Source: Microbacterium sp.
GTDB lineage: Bacteria > Actinomycetota > Actinomycetes > Actinomycetales > Microbacteriaceae
Direction of reading: 5' to 3'
DNA: 10,096 bases
Assembly: GCF_003248605.1 (NCBI RefSeq)
Contig: NZ_QFPF01000095.1
Coordinates: 1-10,096, forward strand
Position numbers and translations under genes: made by a program. The notes beneath the pieces are model-generated. The model did no database searches, was not told the origin of the DNA, and worked only from the letters and a program-made list of their open reading frames with translations. This document shows positions 1 through 6,684 of the stretch, one piece after another. How positions within the stretch are numbered: position 1 is the first letter of the stretch; the number at the start of each line of letters is the position of its first letter.

Positions 1-1
1 C

Positions 2-415
2 CGCGTGCGCATCCCGGGCTACGTGCTCGTGCGCATGGAGCTCAACGAGGACTCGTGGTCGGTCGTGCGGCACACGCCGGGCGTCACGGGCTTCGTCGGC
101 AACTCGCACAACCCGACGCCGCTGCGCTTCGAGGAGGCCTTCAACATGCTGAAGAGCCTCGTCGAGGTCAAGGAGGTCGCCGGCGCCAAGGGCGGTGCGG
201 CCAAGAAGGGCGCCGCTGCCGCGGCCCGCGTCATCCCCGCCGAGGTCGACTTCGAGGTCGGCGAGACCATCACGATCAAGGAAGGCTCGTTCGCGGGCCT
301 GCCCGGCACGATCAGCGAGATCAAGCCCGAGAGCGGCAAGCTCACGGTCCTCGTCTCGCTCTTCGAGCGCGAGACCCCGGTCGAGCTGTCGTTCGACCAG
401 GTCAACAAGCAGTAA
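2..415 (+). CDS. nusG: Transcription termination/antitermination factor NusG, C-terminal part (5' end outside window)
   Basis: NusG binds RNA polymerase through its N-terminal NGN domain and uses its C-terminal KOW domain to contact Rho or ribosomal protein S10, coupling transcription to translation. Only the last 137 codons are present, and the frame is open at the left edge, so the start lies upstream. The visible NGN end has the family motif PGYVLVRM, then the stretch around TPGVTGFVG. An Ala/Lys/Gly-rich linker of about 20 residues follows, as is usual in actinobacterial NusG proteins. The KOW domain runs from about FEVGETITI to the end, with [10 protein letters not shown] and the terminal DQVNKQ. 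TAA ends the gene. Downstream are rplK and rplA on the same strand, the conserved secE-nusG-rplK-rplA order. The identification is secure; only the left boundary is missing. Confidence 0.97.
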   Translation, partial: RVRIPGYVLVRMELNEDSWSVVRHTPGVTGFVGNSHNPTPLRFEEAFNMLKSLVEVKEVAGAKGGAAKKGAAAAARVIPAEVDFEVGETITIKEGSFAGLPGTISEIKPESGKLTVLVSLFERETPVELSFDQVNKQ

Positions 416-455
416 ATACAGACCACCGCCCCGGAGAGACCGGACGCGGGAGAAG

Positions 456-490
456 GATTCGGCCCCTGAGCTTGTCGAAGGGTCCGAATC
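456..490. repeat. REP-like palindromic intergenic repeat between nusG and rplK
   Basis: Arms GATTCGG (456-462) and CCGAATC (484-490) are perfect reverse complements. After one mismatch, CCCT (464-467) can pair with AGGG (479-482). The core CCCTGAGCTTGTCGAAGGG (464-482) is a short sequence I recall as a very common dispersed intergenic repeat in high-GC bacteria, including Microbacteriaceae; that is memory and was not searched. It sits in the 97-nt gap between two essential genes that are probably cotranscribed. There is no T-tract after it, so it is not an obvious intrinsic terminator. It could be a REP element, an mRNA stability hairpin or a partial attenuator. Confidence 0.6.
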
Positions 491-512
491 GTTCGATGAG
501 AGGAAAACAAGA

Positions 513-944
513 ATGGCACCCAAGAAGAAGGTGACCGGCCTGATCAAGCTCCAGATCAAGGCCGGAGCCGCCAACCCGGCGCCGCCGATCGGGCCCGCGC
601 TCGGTCAGCACGGCGTCAACATCATGGAGTTCTGCAAGGCATACAACGCGGCCACCGAGGCGCAGCGCGGCAACGTCATCCCCGTCGAGATCACCGTCTA
701 CGAGGACCGCAGCTTCACGTTCATCCTGAAGACGCCCCCGGCAGCCGAGCTGATCAAGAAGGCGGCCGGCGTCGCGAAGGGCTCATCGACCCCGCACACG
801 ACCAAGGTGGCCAAGCTCACCAAGGAGCAGGTGCGCGAGATCGCCGAGGCCAAGCAGCCCGACCTGAACGCGAACGACATCGAGGCCGCCTCGAAGATCA
901 TCGCCGGCACCGCCCGTTCCATGGGCATCACGGTCGAGGACTGA
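513..944 (+). CDS. rplK: 50S ribosomal protein L11
   Basis: L11 forms the GTPase-associated centre of the 50S subunit with 23S rRNA and L10, and is part of the thiostrepton/micrococcin site. The 143-residue length is standard. The N-terminal domain shows the lysine-rich start, [20 protein letters not shown] with the conserved Pro-Pro of the antibiotic-binding face, then [11 protein letters not shown]. The C-terminal RNA-binding domain has [17 protein letters not shown], then [15 protein letters not shown] and the closing ARSMGITV. The ATG at 513 follows a purine-rich AGAGGA about 8 nt upstream (499-504), and no alternative start fits the family N-terminus better. rplA begins 14 nt after its stop, so the two are cotranscribed and probably coupled. 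Confidence 0.98.
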   Translation: MAPKKKVTGLIKLQIKAGAANPAPPIGPALGQHGVNIMEFCKAYNAATEAQRGNVIPVEITVYEDRSFTFILKTPPAAELIKKAAGVAKGSSTPHTTKVAKLTKEQVREIAEAKQPDLNANDIEAASKIIAGTARSMGITVED

Positions 945-958
945 GGGGGATAGGGATC

Positions 959-1648
959 ATGGCTACCAAGTCCAAGGCCTACAAGGCCGCCGCCGCGAAG
1001 ATCGCGGCTGACACGTTCTACACGCCCACCGAGGCCGTTGCCCTGGCCAAGGAGACCGGCTCCGCGACCTTCGACTCGACCGTCGAGGTCGCGCTCAAGC
1101 TCGCCGTCGACCCCCGCAAGGCAGACCAGATGGTGCGCGGCACGGTCATCCTGCCCCACGGCACGGGCAAGACGGCCCGCGTCATCGTCTTCGCCACGGG
1201 CCCCGCCGCTGAGGCCGCCATCGCGGCCGGCGCCGATGAGGTCGGTGGAGCCGAGCTCATCGAGAAGGTCGCGGGCGGCTACACGTCGTTCGACGCGGCT
1301 GTGGCCACGCCCGAGCTGATGGGCCAGGTCGGTCGTCTCGGAAAGGTGCTGGGCCCCCGTGGCCTCATGCCCAACCCGAAGACCGGCACGGTCACGCCCA
1401 ACCCGGCCAAGGCCGTCGAGGAGATCAAGGGCGGAAAGATCGAGTTCCGCGTCGACAAGCACGCCAACGTGCACTTCGTCGTCGGCAAGGCCTCGTTCAC
1501 GCCCGAGCAGCTCGATGAGAACCTCAAGGCCGCTCTCGACGAGATCGTGCGCCTGAAGCCCTCGAGCTCGAAGGGTCGTTACATCCAGAAGGGTGCCGTG
1601 TCGACCACGTTCGGCCCCGGCATCCCGCTGGATGTCAACGCGATCTGA
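959..1648 (+). CDS. rplA: 50S ribosomal protein L1
   Basis: L1 forms the mobile stalk at the E site. In many bacteria it also represses translation of its own L11-L1 mRNA. The 229-residue length is normal. Recognisable family segments are [21 protein letters not shown], then the central domain ending in [37 protein letters not shown], and the terminal [13 protein letters not shown]. The ATG at 959 lies 14 nt after the rplK stop, with a G-rich ribosome-binding stretch (943-950) in the gap. A strong hairpin 15 nt after the stop ends the operon. In many bacteria rplJ-rplL follow directly; here they are about 7.2 kb away. I could not identify an L1 operator in the nusG-rplK gap. Confidence 0.98.
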   Translation: MATKSKAYKAAAAKIAADTFYTPTEAVALAKETGSATFDSTVEVALKLAVDPRKADQMVRGTVILPHGTGKTARVIVFATGPAAEAAIAAGADEVGGAELIEKVAGGYTSFDAAVATPELMGQVGRLGKVLGPRGLMPNPKTGTVTPNPAKAVEEIKGGKIEFRVDKHANVHFVVGKASFTPEQLDENLKAALDEIVRLKPSSSKGRYIQKGAVSTTFGPGIPLDVNAI

Positions 1649-1662
1649 TCGCATACGCCAGA

Positions 1663-1699
1663 CGAGAAGGGCTCCCGCATCGCGCGGGGGCCCTTCTCG
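1663..1699. terminator. Strong hairpin, likely shared terminator of rplA and argO
   Basis: A nearly perfect stem of 16 base pairs (1663-1678 with 1684-1699, one G-T wobble at 1673/1689) closes a 5-nt loop. It lies between two convergent genes: the rplA stop is at 1648 and the argO stop codon at 1715-1717. On neither strand is there a clear run of T after the stem, which is common for high-GC actinobacterial terminators. The near symmetry suggests it acts in both directions. Confidence 0.8.
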
Positions 1700-1714
1700 C
1701 ATGTGCGGGCGGTG

Positions 1715-2326
1715 TCAGTGCGGTACGACGAGGCTGATGCCGAGAGCGATCATGACGACGGCGATGACGGCGTCGAGCAGTCGCCACGCACGCGGTGAGG
1801 CGAGCGGGCGGCTGAGCAGCCGGGCGCCGAAGGCGAGCGAGCCGAACCAGAGGATGCTGCCGGCCACTGCCCCCGCGGCGAACCACCATCGGGCGTCGCC
1901 GTGGGTGTTCGCCACGGAGCCCAGCAGAAAGACGGTGTCGAGGTAGACGTGGGGGTTCAGCCACGTCAGCGCCAGCGTCGTCGCGAACACCGCAGTCCGG
2001 CCGGGTCCCGCGGCGGCCGAGTCGACCCGCAGGGCGCCGGTGGAGGGGCGCCAGGCGCGCCGCGCCGCGAGGGCCCCGTAGCCGACGAGGAAAGCGGCGC
2101 CGGCCCACCTCACGACCTCGACCGCCCAAGGCGCCTGGGCGAGGATCAGGCCGATGCCCGCGACCCCGGCGATGATCAGCAGGGCGTCGCTGATCATGCA
2201 GATCAGGGCCACGCCGAGCACGTTCTCGCGGCGGATGCCCTGTCGCAGGACGAACAGGTTCTGCGCGCCGATCGCGATGATGAGCGAGAGGCCGAGGCCG
2301 AGACCGGCGAGAAGCGAGGAGGGCAC
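1715..2326 (-). CDS. argO: LysE/ArgO family basic amino acid exporter
   Basis: Members of this family export arginine and/or lysine (and toxic analogues such as canavanine) across the inner membrane, relieving overload when peptides or amino acids accumulate. The 203-residue length fits. The sequence shows about six hydrophobic segments, the family N-terminus with IAIGAQNLFVLRQGIRRENV in the first loop region, and the central LNPHVYLDTVFLLG signature. The start is a GTG at 2326 that agrees with the usual N-terminus of the family. No Shine-Dalgarno precedes it, but TACGCT lies 6 nt upstream, as in leaderless actinobacterial promoters. It is divergent from a LysR regulator of the ArgP/LysG type, the classic arrangement. 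Whether arginine or lysine is the main substrate cannot be told from the sequence, so lysE would be an equally fair name. Confidence 0.93.
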   Translation of the reverse strand: MPSSLLAGLGLGLSLIIAIGAQNLFVLRQGIRRENVLGVALICMISDALLIIAGVAGIGLILAQAPWAVEVVRWAGAAFLVGYGALAARRAWRPSTGALRVDSAAAGPGRTAVFATTLALTWLNPHVYLDTVFLLGSVANTHGDARWWFAAGAVAGSILWFGSLAFGARLLSRPLASPRAWRLLDAVIAVVMIALGISLVVPH

Positions 2327-2332
2327 CGTTCG

Positions 2333-2338
2333 AGCGTA
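2333..2338 (-). promoter_or_regulatory. -10 box of argO, leaderless start
   Basis: On the minus strand TACGCT matches the TANNNT form of actinobacterial -10 boxes. It is followed by exactly 6 nt and then the GTG start codon at 2326, so transcription would begin at or next to the start codon. There is no Shine-Dalgarno in the gap. The -35 region is weak (TGGTCT at a 17-nt spacing), as expected for an activated promoter. Confidence 0.5.
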
Positions 2339-2353
2339 CGATCGGGTGCCGAA

Positions 2354-2374
2354 TCAGACCAGTTGATGTTCTGA
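2354..2374. promoter_or_regulatory. Candidate LysR-type (ArgP/LysG) operator, T-N11-A dyad
   Basis: TCAGA (2354-2358) and TCTGA (2370-2374) are perfect inverted copies separated by 11 nt, the geometry expected of a LysR-family recognition site. The dyad lies in the 69-bp gap between argO and argP. It overlaps the -35 zone of both outward promoters, so one site could activate argO and repress argP. The sequence shows the symmetry; binding by ArgP is inference. Confidence 0.5.
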
Positions 2375-2383
2375 ATGCTGCAT

Positions 2384-2389
2384 TAGCCT
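2384..2389 (+). promoter_or_regulatory. -10 box of argP, leaderless start
   Basis: TAGCCT matches TANNNT and is followed by 6 nt and then the argP ATG at 2396. No ribosome-binding sequence exists between them. The spacing mirrors the one seen at argO on the other strand. Confidence 0.45.
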
Positions 2390-2395
2390 GGCTTC

Positions 2396-3283
2396 ATGAA
2401 GCTGCCCCTCGATCTCGTGTCGACCCTGCTCGCCGTGATCGACGAGGGGTCGTTCGAGGGCGCCGCACGCCGGCTGCACGTCACGCCCTCGGCGGTGAGC
2501 CAGCGCGTGCGCACCCTCGAGGATCAGCTGGGTGGCGTGCTCGTGGTGCGAAGTCGTCCTGTCCGGCCCACCGCCGCCGGCGGGGTGGTCCTGCGCCTGG
2601 CGCGACAGATGGCGCTCCTCGAACACGATGCGCTCGCCGAACTCGGGCGCGACGACGCCGCAACGGCGCGCATCTCGCTCGCGGTGAACGCGGATTCACT
2701 CGCCACGTGGCTGCTCGAGCCGCTTGCGCGCCTGAGTCGGCAGCATCCCGTCGTGTTCGATCTGCACCGAGACGATCAGGACTTCACCGCCGCGCTGTTG
2801 GCCGACGGCACGGCCCTCGCGGGCGTCACATCGCAGGCCGATCCGATCGCCGGGTGCGTCGCGACTGCGCTCGGGACGATGGTGTACGAGGCCGTGGCCA
2901 CACCCTCCTTCGTGGCCCGCTGGCTCGGGCGGGGCGCGACCGCCGACGAGCTCGAGGCGGCGCCCCTGGTGGATTTCGACCGGCGCGACGATCTGCAGAC
3001 GCGTTGGCTGGTCGCCGTCGGCGCCGACCCGGGCGCCCCGCCACGCCACTTCGTGCCCGCCTCGCACGACTTCGCCGCCGCCGTGCGCGCGGGGCTCGGG
3101 TGGGGGATGCTGCCGCTGCTGCAATCCGCGGATGCGCTGGCCGACGGCGAACTGGTGCACATCGGCGGGCCGGGCATCCCCGTCGCCCTGTACTGGCAGC
3201 AGTGGAATCTGCATTCACCGCTGCTGGGCGCGGTCGCGGCGGAGGTGATCGCCGCCGCCGGGACGGCGCTCAGTCGTCGCTGA
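2396..3283 (+). CDS. argP: LysR-type regulator of the ArgP/LysG (IciA) group
   Basis: This regulator senses basic amino acids and controls the divergent exporter gene. The 295-residue protein has an N-terminal winged helix-turn-helix: helix-turn-helix at about residues 18-40, with GSFEGAARRLHVTPSAVSQR, then the wing region ending in RPVRPTAAG. A linker helix and a LysR effector-binding domain from about residue 90 follow. The N-terminus KLPLDLVSTLLAVIDEGSF is typical of the ArgP/LysG group. ATG at 2396 is the only start that preserves the HTH, and it looks leaderless. The gene ends in TGA and overlaps by 14 nt the 3' end of the convergent oxidoreductase gene. Divergent pairing with a LysE-type exporter is what identifies the subgroup; the exact ligand is not visible. 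Confidence 0.9.
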   Translation: MKLPLDLVSTLLAVIDEGSFEGAARRLHVTPSAVSQRVRTLEDQLGGVLVVRSRPVRPTAAGGVVLRLARQMALLEHDALAELGRDDAATARISLAVNADSLATWLLEPLARLSRQHPVVFDLHRDDQDFTAALLADGTALAGVTSQADPIAGCVATALGTMVYEAVATPSFVARWLGRGATADELEAAPLVDFDRRDDLQTRWLVAVGADPGAPPRHFVPASHDFAAAVRAGLGWGMLPLLQSADALADGELVHIGGPGIPVALYWQQWNLHSPLLGAVAAEVIAAAGTALSRR

Positions 3284-4292
3284 CGCGCAGGACGAGCTTG
3301 CCCCGGGTGTGCCCCTCTTCGAGGACCGTGTGGGCGGCGGCGGCGTCGGCGAGGTCGAAGACCCGCTCGATGTAGACCTGGATGGAGCCGGAGGAGAGCA
3401 GCCTGCCGATCGTGGCCAGCGCGCCGCCGTCGGGCACGACCTTGTACGTCGTCGCCCGCGCCCCGGCGGCCGCGGCGTCGGCGGCGAAGTCCGGCCAGCT
3501 GCCGGTGGGGACGTTGATGATGAGTCCGCCGGGTCGCAGCACCCGAAGCGAGCGCGATCCCGTCGAATCGGCGGCGTTGCCGACGAGGTCGATCACGACA
3601 TCCACGTCGGCGATGACCTCTTCGAATCGCGTCGTGGTGTAGTCGATCACCACGGCGGCCCCGAGCTCACGCAGCCAGGCGGAGTTGCGGCCCGAGGCGG
3701 TCACCGTGACATGGGCGCCGAAGTAGGCCGCGAGCTGCACGGCGAAGTGGCCGACGCCGCCGCTGCCGGCGTGGATGAGGATCCGCTGGCCCTCATGCGC
3801 GTGCGCGGTCTCGACGACGAGTCCCCAGGCGGTGAGTGCCGCCAGCGGAACCCCGGCCGCCTCGACGTGCGACAGCGCCGCGGGCATCTTCGCGACCGAG
3901 AGACTCTGCGCCACGACGTATTCGGCGTATGCGCCCTGTGTGCGCGGGAACGACGCCATGCCGAACACGGCGGTGCCCGGCTGCAGCGGGTGCGTCTCGT
4001 AGGGAGCCTTGACGACGACGCCGCTGAAGTCGAACCCCAGCACGGCGGGGTAGGCGGAGATCGCGGGCGAGACGCCACGACCCGCGCGAGTCTTGGCATC
4101 GATGGGGTTGACGCCCGCGGCGACCACGCGCACGAGCACTTCGCTGAGTACCGGCTGCGGCACGTCGACCTCGGCCGAGCGGAAGGCCTCGGGGCCGCCC
4201 GGCGCGTCGATCACCATCGCGCGCATGGACTCGGGCACGCGCGGCGCGCCGGCCAGGGGAGTGGTTCCGGGGTGCGGGGGACGAGGGGTCAT
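3270..4292 (-). CDS. Zinc-independent MDR oxidoreductase, quinone oxidoreductase-like
   Basis: This is a medium-chain dehydrogenase/reductase of the NADPH:quinone reductase (zeta-crystallin) group, likely a soluble NADPH-dependent reductase of quinones or other electrophilic compounds. In the 340 residues I see a GroES-like N-terminal domain with VNPIDAKTRAG (61-71) and GFDFSGVV (86-93). A Rossmann fold follows with the dinucleotide-binding loop HAGSGGVGHFAVQ (174-186) and then LRPGGLIINV. The cysteine and GHE zinc ligands of alcohol dehydrogenases are absent. The ATG at 4292 has CGGAG 6 nt upstream; an internal ATG at 4226 lacks such a site, so the roughly 22-residue Pro-rich extension is probably real. 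The gene lies 106 nt downstream of marR on the same strand and may share its regulon. Its 3' end overlaps argP by 14 nt. Substrate unknown. Confidence 0.88.
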   Translation of the reverse strand: MTPRPPHPGTTPLAGAPRVPESMRAMVIDAPGGPEAFRSAEVDVPQPVLSEVLVRVVAAGVNPIDAKTRAGRGVSPAISAYPAVLGFDFSGVVVKAPYETHPLQPGTAVFGMASFPRTQGAYAEYVVAQSLSVAKMPAALSHVEAAGVPLAALTAWGLVVETAHAHEGQRILIHAGSGGVGHFAVQLAAYFGAHVTVTASGRNSAWLRELGAAVVIDYTTTRFEEVIADVDVVIDLVGNAADSTGSRSLRVLRPGGLIINVPTGSWPDFAADAAAAGARATTYKVVPDGGALATIGRLLSSGSIQVYIERVFDLADAAAAHTVLEEGHTRGKLVLRVSDD

Positions 4293-4370
4293 CGACTGCT
4301 CCGTTCTGCGCGACCTTGCGCATACCGCACAGGTGTCTGATGCGTCCCAGTAAAGCCCCGGTATATCTCG

Positions 4371-4385
4371 CCGGTGTTACACCGG
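4371..4385. promoter_or_regulatory. Perfect 6-bp inverted repeat downstream of marR
   Basis: CCGGTG (4371-4376) and CACCGG (4380-4385) are perfect inverted arms around TTA, with GTGTTACAC at the centre. The site lies 14 nt beyond the marR stop codon and about 78 nt upstream of the oxidoreductase start. It may be a weak terminator or transcription pause (no T-tract) or an operator for the oxidoreductase gene. It does not match the TTGAC-type palindromes at the efflux gene, so the same MarR protein need not bind here. I saw no convincing promoter for the oxidoreductase in this 106-nt gap. Confidence 0.4.
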
Positions 4386-4398
4386 TGCTACCGCGCGG

Positions 4399-4866
4399 CT
4401 AAACCGTGTCGGGACGTTCGCCGGCCGTGAGCGCGTGCAGCAGCCGCGTGAGGGAGCGGATGTCGTCGACCGACCACTCTCCCAGCGCCGAGAGCAGCGA
4501 CTGCTCCTGCGGTGCGCGCGCCGCAGCGAGTCGCTCCACGCCGTGCTCGGTGGCGAAGAGCAGGCTCGAGCGCCCGTCCTCCGGGTCGGGAGTGCGCGTG
4601 ATCAGGCCGAGCTGCTCGAGCTCCCGCACGGTGCGACTGATCTGCCCCTTGTCGGCCGCGAGCGACTCGGCGAGGGCCGACAGGCTCATGCCCTCGCGTC
4701 GCACGATCGTCGTGAACACCTTGTACGCGGCGGGCAGCATCCCGGGGCTCACCCGCTGCGCATTCTCGGCGATGACCCGCCGCAGCTGATGGATGAGCGC
4801 GCCGAACTCGGCCTCGAGGGCACGCACGGCGTCCGTCCGCTCGGTGAGGTCGTCGGGTTCGGGCAT
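4399..4866 (-). CDS. MarR family transcriptional regulator
   Basis: This is a dimeric winged-helix repressor of the MarR type, normally released from DNA by phenolic or lipophilic ligands or by oxidation. The protein has 155 residues. The wHTH covers about residues 47-108: MSLSALAESL, the recognition helix region DKGQISRTVRELEQLGLI, and a wing with PDPEDGRSSLLFATEHG carrying the conserved Asp-Gly-Arg. Helices for dimerisation lie at both ends. The ATG at 4866 is 9 nt after the efflux pump stop; its AGGG ribosome-binding site overlaps that stop codon, so the two genes are cotranscribed and probably coupled. Two palindromes at the pump promoter are the obvious sites for autorepression. No conspicuous redox cysteine is present, which favours ligand sensing over oxidation sensing; ligand unknown. 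Confidence 0.92.
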   Translation of the reverse strand: MPEPDDLTERTDAVRALEAEFGALIHQLRRVIAENAQRVSPGMLPAAYKVFTTIVRREGMSLSALAESLAADKGQISRTVRELEQLGLITRTPDPEDGRSSLLFATEHGVERLAAARAPQEQSLLSALGEWSVDDIRSLTRLLHALTAGERPDTV

Positions 4867-4875
4867 GGTCCGACC

Positions 4876-6549
4876 CTACGGGCGCGGCGTGGCGCCGGTC
4901 GCGGGGATCGCCGACATCCCCTCGCTGGTCGACACGGTCGCCAGATCCGCCTCGCCCGCCGCGATGCGCTCGGTCGTCGTCATCCGCGTGAGCGGTTTGT
5001 TGGGCAGGAAGGCGATCGCGATCAGGCTGATCACCGCGAGCGGCACGGCGATGAGGAAGGAGTCGGCGATCGCCTGGGCGTAGACGTCCTCGACGATCAC
5101 CCGCACGGCCTCGGGCAGCGCGCTGACCGCGGGAAGCGTGCCCGACTGCAGCTGCGCCGCAACCGACGCGCCCTGCTCCCCGAGCGTCTCGATCGCGGCG
5201 GCGAGAGCGCCACGGTTGACCGCGAAGAGGTCGGTCGCGCTCGCCGCGAGGACCGCTCCCATCGCCGAGACGCCGACGGTGCCGCCGAGGCTGCGGAAGA
5301 AGGTCACCCCCGAGCTCGCGGCGCCCATCTCTTCGGGGCGGGCGGTGTTCTGCACGATGAGCACGAGGTTCTGCATGCTCATCCCGACGCCGGCGCCCAG
5401 CAGGAACATGTAGAGCGACACCAGGACGAACGGGGTGTCGTAGTGCAGTGTCGACAGCAGGGAGGATCCGGCGATCAGCGAGAGCGCTCCGGCGATGAGG
5501 TACGGCTTCCAGTGCCCGTACCGGCTGATGAGCTGGCCGACGAGGATCGAGGTCAGCAGCAGCCCGCCGATCATCGGCAGGGTCATCAGACCCGCCTCGG
5601 TGGGCGTCGCGCCCCGGGCCATCTGCATGTACTGGCTGAGGAACACCGACGTGCCGAACATCGCCACGCCCGTGGCGATCGAGGCGATCACGGCGAGCGT
5701 GAAGGTGCGGCTGCGGAACATCGACAGCGGGATGAGCGGCTCACGCGACCGCAGCTCGACGACGATGAACAGCACCGCCGCGAGGAGCGCGCCGCCCGCC
5801 ATCAGGGCGGTCTCGAGGCTCCACCAGGCGTAGGTGTCGCCGGCGTTCGTGATCCACACCAGCAGAAGCGAGACGGATGTCGCCAGCAGGACGATGCCGA
5901 GGTAGTCGATGCGCACGCGCTCCCGCCTCGTGCGGGTGATGTGCAGCGTGCGCTGCAGGATCACGAGCGCGGCGATCGCGAAGGGGATCGCGACGAAGAA
6001 GTTCCAGCGCCATCCGATGCCGTCGGTGATGACACCGCCCAGGAGCGGACCGCCGACCGTGGCGAGGGCCATCACGGCACCGAACAGTCCCATGTACCGA
6101 CCGCGTTCGCGGGGGCTGATGATGTCGGCCATGATGACCTGGCTGAGTGCGGCGAGGCCACCGGCTCCGAGGCCCTGGACGGCGCGGAAGGCGATGAGTG
6201 TGCCGGTGTCCTGCGAGAAGCCGGCGGCCGCGGTGGCGAGCACGAACAGCACGAGCGCGATCTGGATCAGCAGCTTGCGATCGAACAGGTCGGCGAGCTT
6301 GCCCCAGATGGGTGTCGAGATCGCGGTGGTCAACAGGGTCGCAGTGACCACCCATGTGAAGGCGGCCTGGTCGCCGCCGAGATCGTGCACGATGACCGGC
6401 AGCGACGTGGAGACGACGGTGGCGGCGAGCATCGAGACGAACATTCCGAGCAGCAGTCCTGAGAGCGCCTCGAGGACGGCGCGACGCGACATCGGCGCGG
6501 GGGTGAGTGTGCGGGTGTCTTCCGGTGCGGCGGCGGGGCGGGTGGCCAT
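4876..6549 (-). CDS. MFS drug efflux transporter, DHA2 (14-helix) family
   Basis: This is a proton-driven inner-membrane exporter of the EmrB/QacA type, likely exporting lipophilic drugs or cationic dyes. From the chosen start it has 557 residues and about 14 hydrophobic segments. Visible signatures are MFS motif A, GKLADLFDRK (83-92) between helices 2 and 3; RAVQGLGAGG in the motif B region; and the antiporter motif C region LATVGGPLLGGVITDGIGWR. The extended C-terminal loop near QLQSGTLPAV is also typical of DHA2 proteins. The frame stays open to an ATG at 6594, but the ATG at 6549 has GAAAGG 6 nt upstream, and the longer version would start almost at the second operator, so 6549 is preferred. 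It heads a MarR-regulated operon. Confidence 0.93.
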   Translation of the reverse strand: MATRPAAAPEDTRTLTPAPMSRRAVLEALSGLLLGMFVSMLAATVVSTSLPVIVHDLGGDQAAFTWVVTATLLTTAISTPIWGKLADLFDRKLLIQIALVLFVLATAAAGFSQDTGTLIAFRAVQGLGAGGLAALSQVIMADIISPRERGRYMGLFGAVMALATVGGPLLGGVITDGIGWRWNFFVAIPFAIAALVILQRTLHITRTRRERVRIDYLGIVLLATSVSLLLVWITNAGDTYAWWSLETALMAGGALLAAVLFIVVELRSREPLIPLSMFRSRTFTLAVIASIATGVAMFGTSVFLSQYMQMARGATPTEAGLMTLPMIGGLLLTSILVGQLISRYGHWKPYLIAGALSLIAGSSLLSTLHYDTPFVLVSLYMFLLGAGVGMSMQNLVLIVQNTARPEEMGAASSGVTFFRSLGGTVGVSAMGAVLAASATDLFAVNRGALAAAIETLGEQGASVAAQLQSGTLPAVSALPEAVRVIVEDVYAQAIADSFLIAVPLAVISLIAIAFLPNKPLTRMTTTERIAAGEADLATVSTSEGMSAIPATGATPRP

Positions 6550-6594
6550 GCGGGGCCTTTCGTGGGGCGGGCGGGCGCGGCCACGCTGCCGCAA

Positions 6595-6612
6595 AGTTGA
6601 TCTATGTCAACT
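6595..6612. promoter_or_regulatory. MarR-type operator 1 (start-site proximal)
   Basis: AGTTGA and TCAACT are perfect inverted arms around 6 nt, 18 bp in all. On the minus strand it overlaps the last bases of the -10 box and the predicted transcription start near 6603, where a bound repressor would block initiation. It shares the GTTGA/TCAAC half-sites with the palindrome 28 bp away. Confidence 0.7.
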
Positions 6613-6638
6613 ATATGCGCATGGTTGACGCACGTCAA
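6610..6638 (-). promoter_or_regulatory. Sigma-70-type promoter of the MFS-marR operon
   Basis: On the minus strand TTGACG (6638-6633), a 17-nt spacer and TATAGT (6615-6610) make a near-consensus promoter. Start of transcription is predicted near 6603, giving a 5' leader of roughly 53 nt before the ATG at 6549. A promoter this strong needs a repressor, and both boxes lie inside or against palindromes. Confidence 0.75.
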
Positions 6639-6639
6639 C
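6624..6639. promoter_or_regulatory. MarR-type operator 2 (over the -35 box)
   Basis: GTTGACG (6624-6630) and CGTCAAC (6633-6639) are perfect 7-bp inverted arms around CA. The site covers the -35 hexamer of the efflux promoter. Centre-to-centre distance to operator 1 is 28 bp. The intervening arms GTCAAC (6606-6611) and GTTGAC (6624-6629) are also inverted copies. Confidence 0.7.
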
Positions 6640-6684
6640 TACTTCGTCGGAGCCGGGTGGGATGCTGTCGCCCGGCGCCGCGGG

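Noticed and set aside
4435..6462. A 675-codon open frame on the plus strand opposite the efflux pump and marR
   Set aside because: It is a high-GC antisense shadow: very rich in Arg, Asp, Glu, Gly and His with no domain pattern, while the opposite strand carries clear MFS and MarR proteins.
6550..6594. Longer efflux pump start at the ATG at 6594
   Set aside because: The added 15 residues are Arg/Pro-rich and precede a better ribosome-binding site (GAAAGG) for the ATG at 6549.
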